Shown: positions 1 through 9,069, numbered from the stretch's first letter. The stretch: 64,000 nucleotides of DNA from Elusimicrobiaceae bacterium (GCA_017525025.1 JAFXUJ010000014.1:217024-281023), one strand, 5' to 3'. A program made the numbers and translations. The notes: generated by a model from the sequence alone, not told the origin.

Positions 1-136
1 CTTCAATCTACAGGAAAATGACGTCCTGCGCATTTCGCTTGATAATTTCTCTATGCAACACCCGTATCCCCCCGTATCTATGGTGTACGAAGTAAACGTA
101 TCCACCGGGCAAGTAACCAAAATTCCGGTTCCATAA
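1..136 (+). CDS. 3' end of an unidentified protein (partial)
   Basis: The second reading frame is open from the window edge to a TAA at 134-136 and gives about 44 residues ending in TKIPVP. The fragment has alternating hydrophobic and polar residues, as in a beta-rich domain, but no motif I recognise. A hairpin terminator follows directly, which supports a real gene end. Function cannot be assigned from this piece. Confidence 0.55.
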   Translation, partial: FNLQENDVLRISLDNFSMQHPYPPVSMVYEVNVSTGQVTKIPVP

Positions 137-138
137 AA

Positions 139-169
139 AATAACGCACCCAATAATTGAGTGCGTTATT
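139..169. terminator. Bidirectional intrinsic terminator
   Basis: Ten-base-pair stem AATAACGCAC / GTGCGTTATT with A-rich and T-rich flanks on both sides. It lies between the converging end of the first gene and the end of the ferredoxin oxidoreductase operon, so it can serve both. Confidence 0.8.
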
Positions 170-187
170 TATTTACCGAAAACTCCC

Positions 188-724
188 TTATTTCGCGGCA
201 TCAAAACCGGCTTGCAAGGCTTTCTTATTCAGTTCCAGCATTTCCGGTTTGGCACGTTTATACACTTTTTTCATGGCGTGCTCCACGCTTTCCAGCGTAA
301 CGGCACCCGTCAGTTTAATAAACGCTCCTAATGCCACCAAGTTGGCAATTCTATCCATACCCACTTTGCGGGCAATTTCGTTGCAAGGCACGCAAACGGT
401 GGTAATATCTTTACGCGTCGGGCGTGAATTGATAAGCGAACTGTTTAAAATAAGGAGTCCGCCTTTTTTAAGCAGCGGCTCAAATTTAGGCAAACTCGGC
501 TCGTTCATTATAATTACCGTATCGGGTGCGGACACGATCGGCGTATAGACTTCGCCGTCCGTTACCACCACCGAGCAGTTAGCTGTACCACCGCGCATTT
601 CCGGCCCGTACGAAGGGAGCCAGCTGGCGTTTTTCTTATTTTCTACGCCTGCTTGGGCAAGCAAAATACCGGCAGAAACTACACCCTGCCCACCGAATCC
701 GGCTATACGAATACCTTGATACAT
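188..724 (-). CDS. 2-oxoacid:ferredoxin oxidoreductase, gamma subunit
   Basis: 178 residues with the N-terminal glycine motif GFGGQGVVSAG typical of the gamma domain of the 2-oxoacid:acceptor oxidoreductase family. The family decarboxylates 2-oxoacids to acyl-CoA while reducing ferredoxin. The start overlaps the beta-subunit stop (TAATG), so translation is coupled. It is the last gene of a four-gene operon (ferredoxin, alpha, beta, gamma). The exact substrate, branched-chain 2-oxoacid or 2-oxoglutarate, cannot be read from this subunit. Confidence 0.9.
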   Translation of the reverse strand: MYQGIRIAGFGGQGVVSAGILLAQAGVENKKNASWLPSYGPEMRGGTANCSVVVTDGEVYTPIVSAPDTVIIMNEPSLPKFEPLLKKGGLLILNSSLINSRPTRKDITTVCVPCNEIARKVGMDRIANLVALGAFIKLTGAVTLESVEHAMKKVYKRAKPEMLELNKKALQAGFDAAK

Positions 725-1470
725 TATTTTGCCCCCTCGTCTTTGAAAATTCCCAGCGGATATTGCGGCATCATCTTAGTACGCACAAATTCAAGTGCCT
801 GCGGCACACTGGCGTGCCAGTTCGTCGGGCATTGAGATAATACTTCCACCATAGAAAACCCAACATTGTTCACTTGGTTTTCAAACGCTTTTTTAATGGC
901 TTGTTTAGCTTTGATGACATTCTGCGGGCAGTCCACCGCTACACGCGCCAAAAACTTGCTGCCGGTAATTTGTGCAAGCATTTCGCACATGTTAATCGGC
1001 CAACCTTGCAGTTTCGGGTCGCGTCCTTTGGGAGCGGTGGTAGCTACTTGGCCGACAAGCGTGGTGGGAGCCATCTGGCCACCCGTCATCCCGTAAATAG
1101 CGTTGTTGATAAAAATGATAGTAATATTTTCGCTACGCACGGCCGCGTGTACAATTTCCGCCATACCGATAGAGGCCAAATCGCCATCGCCTTGGTACGA
1201 AAACACAATCGCGCCCGGTTTGGAGCGTTTAACACCGGTAGCAATCGCCGGGCCGCGCCCGTGGGCACCCTGCACCGTATCGCACTTAAAATAATCGTCG
1301 GCAAATACAGCACACCCCACCGGAGCAATCCCAATCACGCGATCCGCAATACCCAGTTCATCAAACGTTTCCCCCATCAAGCGATGCACAATACCGTGCC
1401 CGCAGCCGGGGCAATAGTGCATCGGCACATCCGTTAAACTTTTTGGTTTTTGGGCAATAATCGTACTCAT
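724..1470 (-). CDS. 2-oxoacid:ferredoxin oxidoreductase, beta subunit (thiamine diphosphate binding)
   Basis: 248 residues. The N-terminus has the CPGCGHG motif of beta subunits, and the middle holds the thiamine diphosphate/Mg motif GDGD followed about 30 residues later by NN. This subunit carries the catalytic cofactor. The start overlaps the alpha-subunit stop as ATGA. Length matches stand-alone beta subunits of the VOR/KOR group rather than fused pyruvate oxidoreductases. Assignment to the family is firm; substrate is inference. Confidence 0.93.
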   Translation of the reverse strand: MSTIIAQKPKSLTDVPMHYCPGCGHGIVHRLMGETFDELGIADRVIGIAPVGCAVFADDYFKCDTVQGAHGRGPAIATGVKRSKPGAIVFSYQGDGDLASIGMAEIVHAAVRSENITIIFINNAIYGMTGGQMAPTTLVGQVATTAPKGRDPKLQGWPINMCEMLAQITGSKFLARVAVDCPQNVIKAKQAIKKAFENQVNNVGFSMVEVLSQCPTNWHASVPQALEFVRTKMMPQYPLGIFKDEGAK

Positions 1471-2633
1471 TGGTTGCCTCCTTTGCGATCTCCCTGGACA
1501 CCCAGCGATAAATTACGCTCACATTTGTAAGTAAAGTTAGCAGCATGCCATTGTAAATCAAACAAACCTTCTGTTTGTCCTGTTAGTAAAGACTTCGCTG
1601 CAGTTAGGATTTGGTTGCCGTCCGGTTGGCCGCCGGCAGGATACGCATTAAGCCCAACCGGCACATTGCTGCCTACGGCTAATTTTACATCTTGCACGAG
1701 TTGGCCTAAGCTTTGCTCTACCACCAAAATTGCCTTGGCTTTCTTGGATAGTTCTGCCAAACGTTTAGATGGGAACGGCCAAAGCGTAATCGGGCGGAAC
1801 AGCCCCACCTTAAGGCCCTTTTCCTTTGTGGTGCTGACGGCTTCCAAACAAGCGCGGGAAGATAAACCATACGCCACTAAAAGCACGTCGCAATCGTCGG
1901 TATTTCGTTCTTCGTAGCGCGCTTCGTCTTTTTCAATAAGGCCGTAGCGTTTGGCACGCTCTACAACGTCTGCAATTAAATTATCCCCTTTGTAGGAAAA
2001 TACTTTGCTCTTGCCGCGGCCTTGTTTGTTGATATCCACCGCCCAGTCAAATTTCCCCAGCTTATTGGGATCTATGGGATCAAAGTTGAAGGCCATGCTT
2101 TCCATCATTTGCCCCAAAATACCGTCCGCCAAAATCATACAAGGCATGCGGTATTTTTCAGCCAGTTCAATACCCAGTTTAGGGAAGTTACCCAATTCTT
2201 CAACGGAATTTGGGGCTAAAACGATAATATGATAATCTCCATTTCCGCCGCCGCGCGTAGCCTGGAAATAATCCCCCTGCGCACCGGAAATGCTACCGAG
2301 CCCCGGTCCGCCGCGCATAACGTTTACAATTAAGCATGGCAAATCGGCACTGGCTAAATACGTAATACCTTCTTGCTTTAAACTAATCCCCGGGGAAGAC
2401 GACGACGTCATACTGCGCGTGCCCGTAGCGGCGGCGCCGTAGACCATATTGATAGCGGCTACTTCACTCTCGGCCTGCACGAATGCTCCGCCGTTTTCCG
2501 CCATATGAGCGGCCATATATTCGGGCACTTCGTTCTGCGGGGTTATGGGATAACCGGCAAAAAACCGTATTCCCGCGCGGATGGCACCTTCAGCCAGCGC
2601 TTCGTTACCTTTTCGTAATGTTTTTTCGGTCAT
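1467..2633 (-). CDS. vorB: 2-oxoacid:ferredoxin oxidoreductase, alpha subunit (VorB-like)
   Basis: 388 residues beginning with the pyrimidine-binding domain of the enzyme (GNEALAEGAIRAGI, then GYPITPQNEVPEYM), followed by the central VMRGGPGLGS segment and a C-terminal transketolase-like domain. The GYPITPQNEVPEYM signature is the one I associate with 3-methyl-2-oxobutanoate oxidoreductase VorB, so oxidation of branched-chain 2-oxoacids from amino-acid fermentation is the likely role; 2-oxoglutarate is the alternative. It follows the ferredoxin-type subunit by about 15 bases. The ribosome-binding site is GAGAG. Confidence 0.88.
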   Translation of the reverse strand: MTEKTLRKGNEALAEGAIRAGIRFFAGYPITPQNEVPEYMAAHMAENGGAFVQAESEVAAINMVYGAAATGTRSMTSSSSPGISLKQEGITYLASADLPCLIVNVMRGGPGLGSISGAQGDYFQATRGGGNGDYHIIVLAPNSVEELGNFPKLGIELAEKYRMPCMILADGILGQMMESMAFNFDPIDPNKLGKFDWAVDINKQGRGKSKVFSYKGDNLIADVVERAKRYGLIEKDEARYEERNTDDCDVLLVAYGLSSRACLEAVSTTKEKGLKVGLFRPITLWPFPSKRLAELSKKAKAILVVEQSLGQLVQDVKLAVGSNVPVGLNAYPAGGQPDGNQILTAAKSLLTGQTEGLFDLQWHAANFTYKCERNLSLGVQGDRKGGNQ

Positions 2634-2648
2634 GATAAACTCTCAAAA

Positions 2649-2855
2649 TTATTCTTTGATTACCGTAATGGCAATATCAGGGCACATCCGGTAGCACATG
2701 GCACAACCAATGCAATTTTCCGAATGTTGCATTTCAGCGGGAAAGTATCCTTTTTTGCTGATGGACTTAGATGGACCCAGACATTTTTTAGGGCACACAT
2801 CTACGCACAGATAACACGCTTTGCAGCGGGTTGCGTCTACTTCTATTCTAGGCAT
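2649..2855 (-). CDS. 2-oxoacid:ferredoxin oxidoreductase, delta subunit (2x[4Fe-4S] ferredoxin)
   Basis: 68-residue protein with two clusters of the CxxCxxCxxxCP type (CKACYLCVDVCP and CIGCAMCYRMCP), so it binds two [4Fe-4S] centres and passes electrons from the catalytic subunits to ferredoxin. It is the first gene of the operon, with a strong TAGGAGG ribosome-binding site and a promoter about 45 bases upstream. Confidence 0.92.
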   Translation of the reverse strand: MPRIEVDATRCKACYLCVDVCPKKCLGPSKSISKKGYFPAEMQHSENCIGCAMCYRMCPDIAITVIKE

Positions 2856-2896
2856 AAGCCTCCTATACAGCCGGGGGTTTAACCGGCCCTATTTAA

Positions 2897-2926
2897 AGTA
2901 TATTTCTTTTGAGGGCCCCAGTGCAA
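2897..2926 (-). promoter_or_regulatory. Promoter of the 2-oxoacid oxidoreductase operon
   Basis: Minus-strand -35 TTGCAC (2921-2926), 18-base spacer, -10 TATACT (2897-2902). The leader contains a short GC-rich inverted repeat (GCCGG / CCGGC) just upstream of the ribosome-binding site. Confidence 0.6.
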
Positions 2927-2945
2927 TAATACAACTGTGTTATTT

Positions 2946-2953
2946 GGTAAAAT
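2946..2953 (+). promoter_or_regulatory. Extended -10 promoter, probably giving a leaderless mRNA
   Basis: The -10 TAAAAT (2948-2953) is preceded by TGG, part of a TGnTAAAAT extended -10 that starts at 2946. Six bases separate the -10 from the ATG at 2960, so the A of ATG is the expected first nucleotide. No Shine-Dalgarno sequence precedes the ATG. Confidence 0.55.
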
Positions 2954-2959
2954 ACTGCT

Positions 2960-3436
2960 ATGACTAAAATTGAATTATATGCCCAACTTTTGCCTCAAAT
3001 AACTTCCCTTTTACAGGGAGAAACGGACCCGGTAGCCAATATGGCTAACTTGGCAGCCGTGCTTTACCATAATTTGCAGCAAATCAACTGGGCCGGGTTT
3101 TATGTGCGGCGCGAGGATGAACTGGTGTTAGGGCCCTTCCAAGGAAAACCGGCTTGCGTGCGGCTAAAACGCAGACACGGAGTGTGCTGGGCCGCTGTGG
3201 AAAAGCGGGAAACCCTCATCGTGCCGGATGTGCACACGTTTGCGGGGCATATTGCGTGCGATAGCGCTTCACAAAGTGAAATTGTCGTCCCGATTTTGAA
3301 AGGAACAGAAGTGTGGGGTGTATTGGATATAGACTCCCCGGTGAAAGCGCGGTTTGATGAAACGGATCAAGCGTTTTTGGAACAAACGGTAAATATATTT
3401 GTGACGGCTACGTTTGCACGCTCAAAACAAATTTGA
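2960..3436 (+). CDS. msrC: Free methionine-(R)-sulfoxide reductase (GAF domain)
   Basis: 158-residue single GAF domain. Cysteines at 66, 76 and 100 are spaced 10 and 24 apart, the same spacing as the three catalytic cysteines of E. coli fRMsr (84, 94, 118, from memory). The NWAGFYV and IVVPI segments are also characteristic. The enzyme reduces free methionine R-sulfoxide with thioredoxin as donor and protects against oxidation, which fits an anaerobe exposed to occasional oxygen. It is a single gene, apparently leaderless. Confidence 0.9.
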   Translation: MTKIELYAQLLPQITSLLQGETDPVANMANLAAVLYHNLQQINWAGFYVRREDELVLGPFQGKPACVRLKRRHGVCWAAVEKRETLIVPDVHTFAGHIACDSASQSEIVVPILKGTEVWGVLDIDSPVKARFDETDQAFLEQTVNIFVTATFARSKQI

Positions 3437-3442
3437 TATGAT
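3414..3442 (+). promoter_or_regulatory. Promoter of tRNA-Phe
   Basis: -35 TTGCAC (3414-3419), 17-base spacer, extended -10 TGATATGAT with hexamer 3437-3442. Most of it lies inside the last codons of the upstream reductase gene, so the tRNA is transcribed independently. Confidence 0.7.
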
Positions 3443-3453
3443 ATATAGGTAAT

Positions 3454-3525
3454 GCCGAGGTAGCTCAGTGGTAGAGCACTGGTCTGAAAAACCAGGTGTC
3501 GACAGTTCGATCCTGTCCCTCGGCA
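3454..3525 (+). tRNA. tRNA-Phe (GAA)
   Basis: 72-nt cloverleaf: acceptor stem GCCGAGG / CCTCGGC, D-arm GCTC...GAGC, anticodon stem CTGGT / ACCAG with loop CTGAAAA (anticodon GAA), five-base variable loop, T-arm GACAG-TTCGATC-CTGTC, discriminator A. The 3' CCA is not encoded and must be added enzymatically. Confidence 0.96.
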
Positions 3526-3543
3526 TTTCGTTTTGTCCTTATT

Positions 3544-4716
3544 TTATCTTACTTGCACGAGCGCAAAGTGTAGGTATTCCGTTTCCGGCATACCGATTAA
3601 AACCGGGTGATCTTTGGCTTGACCGCGCAGTTCAATTAAACTGGCTTGCACGCCCGATTTGCTTACCCCTTGGCGGATGATATCCATAAATAATTCACGC
3701 GACACATGGTGTGAACACGTAGAAAATGCTAAATACCCGCCGGGCTTTAATCCTTCTAACGCCATTTTGACGAGTTTTACATACAACCCTACTGCCTGCG
3801 GCAGTGCCTTGCGGCTTTTGACAAACGCGGGCGGATCCAGTAAAACAATATCCGGTTGGTCGGGCAATTCTCCCTTTTTCATGGCGGAGAGTAGCCGCTC
3901 GGCATCGTCGCGGTGGAAAACGGCAATATCACTTACGCCATTAAGCTCCGCATTCTTTTTAGCGAGTTCCACCGCCGCGGCAGAGGAGTCGCACCCCCAT
4001 ACTTGTGCCGCGCCGGCAAGTGCCGCCGTAATGCCAAACGAACCAATATACGAATACAAATCTAACACCAATTTATCTTTAAAATACGGTTTTAAAAATG
4101 CGCGGTTTTCACGTTGGTCAAAATAAAAACCTGTTTTCTGGCCGCCGCGAATGGGCACGATATACTTTACACCGTTTTCTTCTATCTCTACCGTTTCGGG
4201 CACTTCGCCGATGATTTCAGGCGTATTGGTAAGGCCTTCCAGGGCACGGAAAGCACTATCGTTTTTATAATAAATACCCTTAGGTTTGAAGATTTTTTTG
4301 AGTGCTTTGGTAATTTGCGGTTTTAACAGCTCCATGCCAGCCGTTAAAACGTCCACCACCAGAACATCCCCATATCTATCAATTACAAGCCCGGGCAAAT
4401 TATCTCCCTCGCCATAGCACATGCGGCCGTATTTGCGCACACCGATTTCTTTGCGCCGCGTATAGGCTTCATCTAATTTCTCAAAGATAAAATCATCCGG
4501 CAAATCGCCTTCACCTTTTTGCACAAGCCGCACGGCAATTAAACTATGCGGATTGAACGTACCGATCCCCACTTGCACACCGTCGCTAGCTAACGCACGC
4601 ACGAGCGTACCGGGCTCAATAGAGGTATCCAGTTTATCAATCTCATTAGAAAACACCCACCAATGTCCGGCTTTCAAGCGGCGTTCTTCTTTGGGTTTTA
4701 ATTTGATTTCCAACAT
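3544..4716 (-). CDS. RlmI-type class I rRNA (cytosine-5) methyltransferase
   Basis: 390 residues with an N-terminal PUA-like RNA-binding domain (start to about 75), a linker domain, and a C-terminal Rossmann methyltransferase. Motif I is DLYSYIGSFG and the catalytic-region motif is LLDPPAFVKS, followed by FSTCSHH. This layout is that of the RlmI/RlmK-C family that methylates 23S rRNA; the precise nucleotide is not predictable here. Last gene of a five-gene operon, four bases after pyrE; its end converges on tRNA-Phe. Confidence 0.88.
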   Translation of the reverse strand: MLEIKLKPKEERRLKAGHWWVFSNEIDKLDTSIEPGTLVRALASDGVQVGIGTFNPHSLIAVRLVQKGEGDLPDDFIFEKLDEAYTRRKEIGVRKYGRMCYGEGDNLPGLVIDRYGDVLVVDVLTAGMELLKPQITKALKKIFKPKGIYYKNDSAFRALEGLTNTPEIIGEVPETVEIEENGVKYIVPIRGGQKTGFYFDQRENRAFLKPYFKDKLVLDLYSYIGSFGITAALAGAAQVWGCDSSAAAVELAKKNAELNGVSDIAVFHRDDAERLLSAMKKGELPDQPDIVLLDPPAFVKSRKALPQAVGLYVKLVKMALEGLKPGGYLAFSTCSHHVSRELFMDIIRQGVSKSGVQASLIELRGQAKDHPVLIGMPETEYLHFALVQVR

Positions 4717-4719
4717 GAC

Positions 4720-5307
4720 TTACATTCCTTTATCGCGCAGTTCTTCCACTTCCGTAAATGGGATCTTGGCCGCGCAAAGCGGACATTCCTTGGCTGTAAA
4801 GGTCTGCATAGGATAGGATAGTAACGAGCGCAACGGCACCGTTAAAGGTAAATAACCCATGGAGCGGTCCACAATCACGCCCACGCCGATTACATCTCCG
4901 CCCAGTTTACTCACCAGGCCGATGGCTTGGTTGATTTTACGCCCGGAAACGGCTACGTCATCCACAATAAGCACCTTTTCCCCTTCTTTAATCGTGAAGT
5001 TGTGTTTTAAAATCATAACGCCGTTTTCGTCTTTGGAAGCGAAAATAGCACGTACGCTGCGCGCGCGGGCCACTTCTTGCGCCAAAACCGAATCCGAGGG
5101 GGTAAGGGCCATGACTACGTCGGCCTTTTTAGCAAATTTATCCGACAAGGCCCCGGCAATGCGTTGTGCTAAATGCGGATGCTGCATTAGCAAAGACGTT
5201 TGGATATACGTCTGGCTATGAAACCCGGAAGGCATAACAAAATGGCCTTCCAGAATTGCACCGTGCTCTTGTAAAAGGCACAGTATGTCCATATTATTTC
5301 TTGGCAT
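4720..5307 (-). CDS. pyrE: Orotate phosphoribosyltransferase
   Basis: 195 residues. The PRPP-binding motif VLIVDDVAVSGRK and the N-terminal GHFVMPSGFHSQTYIQ segment identify orotate phosphoribosyltransferase of UMP synthesis. A C-terminal CPLC segment is present, as in the Thermus-like subgroup. The ATG at 5307 is preferred because of a strong AGGAGA site, although it overlaps the upstream gene by 14 bases; an internal ATG at 5292 lacks such a site. Confidence 0.9.
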   Translation of the reverse strand: MPRNNMDILCLLQEHGAILEGHFVMPSGFHSQTYIQTSLLMQHPHLAQRIAGALSDKFAKKADVVMALTPSDSVLAQEVARARSVRAIFASKDENGVMILKHNFTIKEGEKVLIVDDVAVSGRKINQAIGLVSKLGGDVIGVGVIVDRSMGYLPLTVPLRSLLSYPMQTFTAKECPLCAAKIPFTEVEELRDKGM

Positions 5308-7588
5308 GGAAGTCTCCTTTAATAAAATCCTGTGCGGTTTGGAAATCCGTCGGCAATCCTTTTTCTTGCGCGGCGCGGATCTCTGCCCCGGTTTTTTTGG
5401 CGCGTTGCATTTCCACTTTGGGTTTTAACATGGACGACGAAATACGAAACGCCAAAGCCGGATTACCGGACTCATCTGTTAAATTCTCCGCTAGTGCCCC
5501 GGAACGCGAGGTGTTGGAGAACATCGTCCATACTATAATATCAAAATTTTCCTTAGCCCAGTCTACCCACCCGCTAACTGTAGCGGAAATGGACGGTCCC
5601 ACCGTATAGGCGTTTTTAATATCCATTTTGCCGTTTTCAAAGGCGGCACTGGCGGCCATATCCGTAAAGGGAACGTCTTTTAGCACCTTACCGACTTTAA
5701 AACTTCCGGCACGCTCCATGCGGTGCATGATAATAAACGGTTGGAAAGTAATATTTAAAGCCTGTTGTTCTTCGGCCCACTTTTCCATTTGGTGCACAAC
5801 TCCTTTACGCAATTGGGCATCTATTTGTCCGGACAACTCTTTCATCCCGGGGCGTAACCCCGTTAGTTCAAACTCGGCATTAAATGTCGTTCCGGAAAGT
5901 ACAGGGCTTTCAAACGTATCTGCCACCAGGCTCCCGGCAAAGTTACTCATAAAACTCGGCAAGCGATCTCTAAAATTGCGCAGCCAGGCCAAATTCCCGC
6001 TAACCTCTTCCGGGAAGTGCGTCCCTCCCGGTATCAGCGGAGAAATCACCGTTACAAAATCGCGCACGGTACCGATAAAATTCATGGGGTTAAAATGTTT
6101 CCAATACATCGCCGTACGAATCCGGCGACGCGCACTTTTTAGATTATTTACGGTTACACTCATTTTAAGCGGAACGCCGTTTACCTCGCACGAAGCCAAG
6201 TGGGCATACAAATTACCTTTGCGCCATGTCCCGCTTAAGTCCATTTTGTCAAATACCGTCTTGTCCACGGTCAGTTTCCCGGTGGAGGTAGCTGCGAATA
6301 AATCCGCAAAGTTTTCTTTGGCTATAAACTGGCCGGAGACCTTTTCAACCAAGAAACCGTAAATATCCCCGCTGACTTCTTGCGCCTGAATCTGCATAAG
6401 CGGCCAATTGTATTTACCCTTTCCCCGTGCCAAAAGAGCCTTTATGGAAGTTTTTCCGCTTAGCTTGTAACGTTCCAAGGCGGGATAATATTTATCTTTC
6501 CCGGCCAGGCTAAAAGTGTTCGTGGACGCTTCTAAATCGGCAGTATAAGGGGCCTGTGTAAAATCAAATTTTCCTTTGCCGTCTACTTTGATATCTGCAG
6601 ACGTTACCGCAACTTGGTTAATTTTAACTACGTGATAGCTGTCACTCACCACTCCTTTGGCCGTTACCGTACTGCGCGGAACGGAAAAAGGAATTTTTTC
6701 CAAATGAAACACCGATAAATCTTTGCTGGTAAAAGCCGGGATATTGGCCTTGATATTGAAAAAGGGCGTGCGCAAATTGTCCAGATCCAAGGTTAAATCC
6801 ACCGGTTTCTTGAATAAATACGCGTGGGCCCGCAAACTGCGAAGGGCAAAATTGCTCCAATCAAAATTTGCAAAATTAATATGACCGGTGCCTTTAATTT
6901 CTATATCGGAAATTCCGTTAGTCCACTCGCTACGCAGTACCATATCCATCGTAAAGCGGGAAAGTTCATCAAACCGCAACCGCTCAAAATGCATATTGAG
7001 CCCGTAAATCGCGTGCGTTACGCCGGATGCCAAATCTTTGTAACTCAGCACGCCGTCTTGCAAGGTCCAGTCTTCTATGCTTACCAGCAGCTTGCGTCCC
7101 GTTTTATCATTCGTATAAACTGAAGTTTGGCTTGTTTTAATAGGGGGTATATTGTACGTTCCTTCCCGGCTACGTACCACACTAAAACGCGGCGTATGAA
7201 AAGCAACTTCATCAATGATCAGTTGATGGTTAAATAGGGGCCATAACCGAAACCGTACCGTAACGGAATCAGCCGATAACAACGCTTGCCCGGGGGCCCC
7301 TTCCGTGTCCAACACGCGGAAGCCTTTGAGTTCCAGGGTATTTATAAATTTTAAATCCACCGTTGCAATAGCTACCGGACGGTCTAAACGTTTTTGCAAT
7401 TCCGCGGTAATGATTTCGCTGATATGCTGGGCGTTGAACATTTTTATAAAAACCAACCACGCGCACGCACATACCAAAAGCAAGAACATGGATATAAAAA
7501 GCCCCGCCCGTAACCCCCAGATAAAACTGGTTTTTACGAAGCGTTTGAGATAATATTTCCACGTTTTGTTTTTCTTGTTTTTGGACAT
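5294..7588 (-). CDS. AsmA-like large envelope protein
   Basis: 764 residues: a basic N-terminus, one membrane helix (about residues 24-46, FISMFLLLVCACAWLVF), then a long beta-rich periplasmic part beginning with the AsmA-type segment (RLDRPVAIATVDLKFINTLE). AsmA/YhdP-like proteins are thought to bridge the inner and outer membranes and move phospholipid, consistent with a diderm. I chose the ATG at 7588, five bases after the upstream stop; an ATG at 7603 overlapping that gene is equally free of a ribosome-binding site. Confidence 0.7.
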   Translation of the reverse strand: MSKNKKNKTWKYYLKRFVKTSFIWGLRAGLFISMFLLLVCACAWLVFIKMFNAQHISEIITAELQKRLDRPVAIATVDLKFINTLELKGFRVLDTEGAPGQALLSADSVTVRFRLWPLFNHQLIIDEVAFHTPRFSVVRSREGTYNIPPIKTSQTSVYTNDKTGRKLLVSIEDWTLQDGVLSYKDLASGVTHAIYGLNMHFERLRFDELSRFTMDMVLRSEWTNGISDIEIKGTGHINFANFDWSNFALRSLRAHAYLFKKPVDLTLDLDNLRTPFFNIKANIPAFTSKDLSVFHLEKIPFSVPRSTVTAKGVVSDSYHVVKINQVAVTSADIKVDGKGKFDFTQAPYTADLEASTNTFSLAGKDKYYPALERYKLSGKTSIKALLARGKGKYNWPLMQIQAQEVSGDIYGFLVEKVSGQFIAKENFADLFAATSTGKLTVDKTVFDKMDLSGTWRKGNLYAHLASCEVNGVPLKMSVTVNNLKSARRRIRTAMYWKHFNPMNFIGTVRDFVTVISPLIPGGTHFPEEVSGNLAWLRNFRDRLPSFMSNFAGSLVADTFESPVLSGTTFNAEFELTGLRPGMKELSGQIDAQLRKGVVHQMEKWAEEQQALNITFQPFIIMHRMERAGSFKVGKVLKDVPFTDMAASAAFENGKMDIKNAYTVGPSISATVSGWVDWAKENFDIIVWTMFSNTSRSGALAENLTDESGNPALAFRISSSMLKPKVEMQRAKKTGAEIRAAQEKGLPTDFQTAQDFIKGDFHAKK

Positions 7589-7592
7589 AGCA

Positions 7593-8276
7593 CTATAACG
7601 CATTGATAAAACGTTCTACTATATAGTTTACTAAAATTCGCCAAGTGTTTAGGGTACCGCGTATCACATTAAAGCTTGCCTGCCGCAGAGAAACTAATTC
7701 CGGGAAAACTCCTTTTAATAAAACAGCCAAAACCACTAAATTGGCCGATACAATCATTACCACGGAAAAAACCTTTCCGCCCGCCAATTTTAAATCCGGC
7801 TGGTCCGCCTCAAAAAGTGTTTTGAACGTTTGGATAAAATGGAAGGAGGTAAAAAACCCCATCAAAAACAGAAAAACTTGCCGATATGGGGTCAAATCTA
7901 CAAATAAATCTCCTATCATGTATACGAATACTGTAATCAGCACATACCCCGGCACGAAATACGGGGCCAAGACGATAAAAACATTGGCTTTATCCATTTT
8001 TACGTATCCGCTTTCACGCCCGACGCTTACATCTTTAACACGGCTACCGCAACAAAGCGCGGCCAAGGCGTGCGTCATCTCATGCATAAATACATATATG
8101 CGGGAAAAATCGTACCAAGTATAATGAATAACAGCATATATGCCCGCCCCTAACACAAAGCTCAACACGGACTTAAAATTCCCCAATACATGCACCAAAA
8201 TGGTCCCTGTTTCTACAAGCATAAAACACAGGGTGGGTAGCAAAACTAAGGCGAGTAAAAATTTTAAAAACCGCAT
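7593..8276 (-). CDS. Membrane protein with HExxH motif (M50-like metalloprotease candidate)
   Basis: 227 residues with about five hydrophobic segments. The motif FMHEMTHALAAL in the second/third segment is an HExxH zinc signature inside a membrane-associated context, as in site-2-protease-like families. I cannot identify a convincing third zinc ligand, so catalytic activity is inference. The start at 8276 overlaps the lipoate ligase stop (TAATG); an upstream in-frame extension would lie inside that gene. Confidence 0.6.
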   Translation of the reverse strand: MRFLKFLLALVLLPTLCFMLVETGTILVHVLGNFKSVLSFVLGAGIYAVIHYTWYDFSRIYVFMHEMTHALAALCCGSRVKDVSVGRESGYVKMDKANVFIVLAPYFVPGYVLITVFVYMIGDLFVDLTPYRQVFLFLMGFFTSFHFIQTFKTLFEADQPDLKLAGGKVFSVVMIVSANLVVLAVLLKGVFPELVSLRQASFNVIRGTLNTWRILVNYIVERFINAL

Positions 8277-8974
8277 TAAAACTTCTCCGTCCAACCGAAT
8301 GTGTTGTATTGCGTACGGGCTAATTCTTTCGCGGCCGTCAAATCCTCTGGGGCGCATGCCATTGGATGTAAATCTACTGCTAAAAATTGACGTACTCCTT
8401 CTATCACTGCACGTTTAAAAAGTGGATTTGTACGCGCCCCAGGCTGTTGCAAGGAACCTTGATAGAGTACGGTTTGACCAAAACGGCGGATGGCCCCTCC
8501 CAACATTTTTTGTCCATCAGCTGCCAACAAATCGTTTTCTACCGGGCGGATAAAACACGCGTTTGCTTCGTGGTTTATGCTGGGAGCATATTCCGCGGCC
8601 GGCAAGATCTTTCCAAAAACCTCTCCGCCAAAGCCGCTCTTTTGAAGTTGGGCGAAAATAGCCGAATGCAAGTTTTTGTAAATTTCAGCCGGTTTTGCCA
8701 GAGAAGTAAACACTAAAGAAAAAGTTAAATCGTCCGTATGAAAAACAACTCCGCCGCCGGTGGGCCGGCGCGCATAAGAGCCGCTGAAACCTTGCCCGTT
8801 TAGGGCCCGGCGGACTTCGCTGATAAATTGCGCATAACCAAACGTGACCGCCGCGCCGGGTGTCCAGTTATAAAAACGCAATATAACCGCACCGGGCCAA
8901 ACGTGCACAAGGTGCTCGTCCAAAGCCATATGCTCAAAAACATTTAGCGGCGGTGTGGAAATAAGCGTATTCAT
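8276..8974 (-). CDS. Lipoate-protein ligase A family protein
   Basis: 232 residues of the biotin/lipoate ligase fold. The signature RRPTGGGVVFH (around residue 68) and the lysine in GQKMLGGAIRR are those of lipoyl ligases/octanoyltransferases. The obvious target in this window is glycine cleavage H protein (gcvH at 14.8 kb). It heads a five-gene operon, with an extended -10 promoter just upstream. Whether it uses free lipoate or acts as an octanoyltransferase is open. Confidence 0.85.
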   Translation of the reverse strand: MNTLISTPPLNVFEHMALDEHLVHVWPGAVILRFYNWTPGAAVTFGYAQFISEVRRALNGQGFSGSYARRPTGGGVVFHTDDLTFSLVFTSLAKPAEIYKNLHSAIFAQLQKSGFGGEVFGKILPAAEYAPSINHEANACFIRPVENDLLAADGQKMLGGAIRRFGQTVLYQGSLQQPGARTNPLFKRAVIEGVRQFLAVDLHPMACAPEDLTAAKELARTQYNTFGWTEKF

Positions 8975-8995
8975 AATATGTGTCTTGTTTAAAAT

Positions 8996-9004
8996 ATTGT
9001 ATCA
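8996..9004 (-). promoter_or_regulatory. Extended -10 promoter of the lipoate ligase operon
   Basis: On the minus strand TGA followed by TACAAT (8996-9001) forms an extended -10. The expected start lies about 15-20 bases before the ATG at 8974. No good -35 is visible. Confidence 0.5.
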
Positions 9005-9069
9005 TAGTTTGTGAAATAGACTCGTACCATACAACAAAATTTCAAATAGTAGTTTCTTGGATAATATTT

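Noticed and set aside
8980..9069. Longer N-terminus for the ankyrin protein (GTG at 8980)
   Set aside because: It would place the start in the divergent promoter region, adds a hydrophobic stretch unlike an ankyrin cap, and has no ribosome-binding site.
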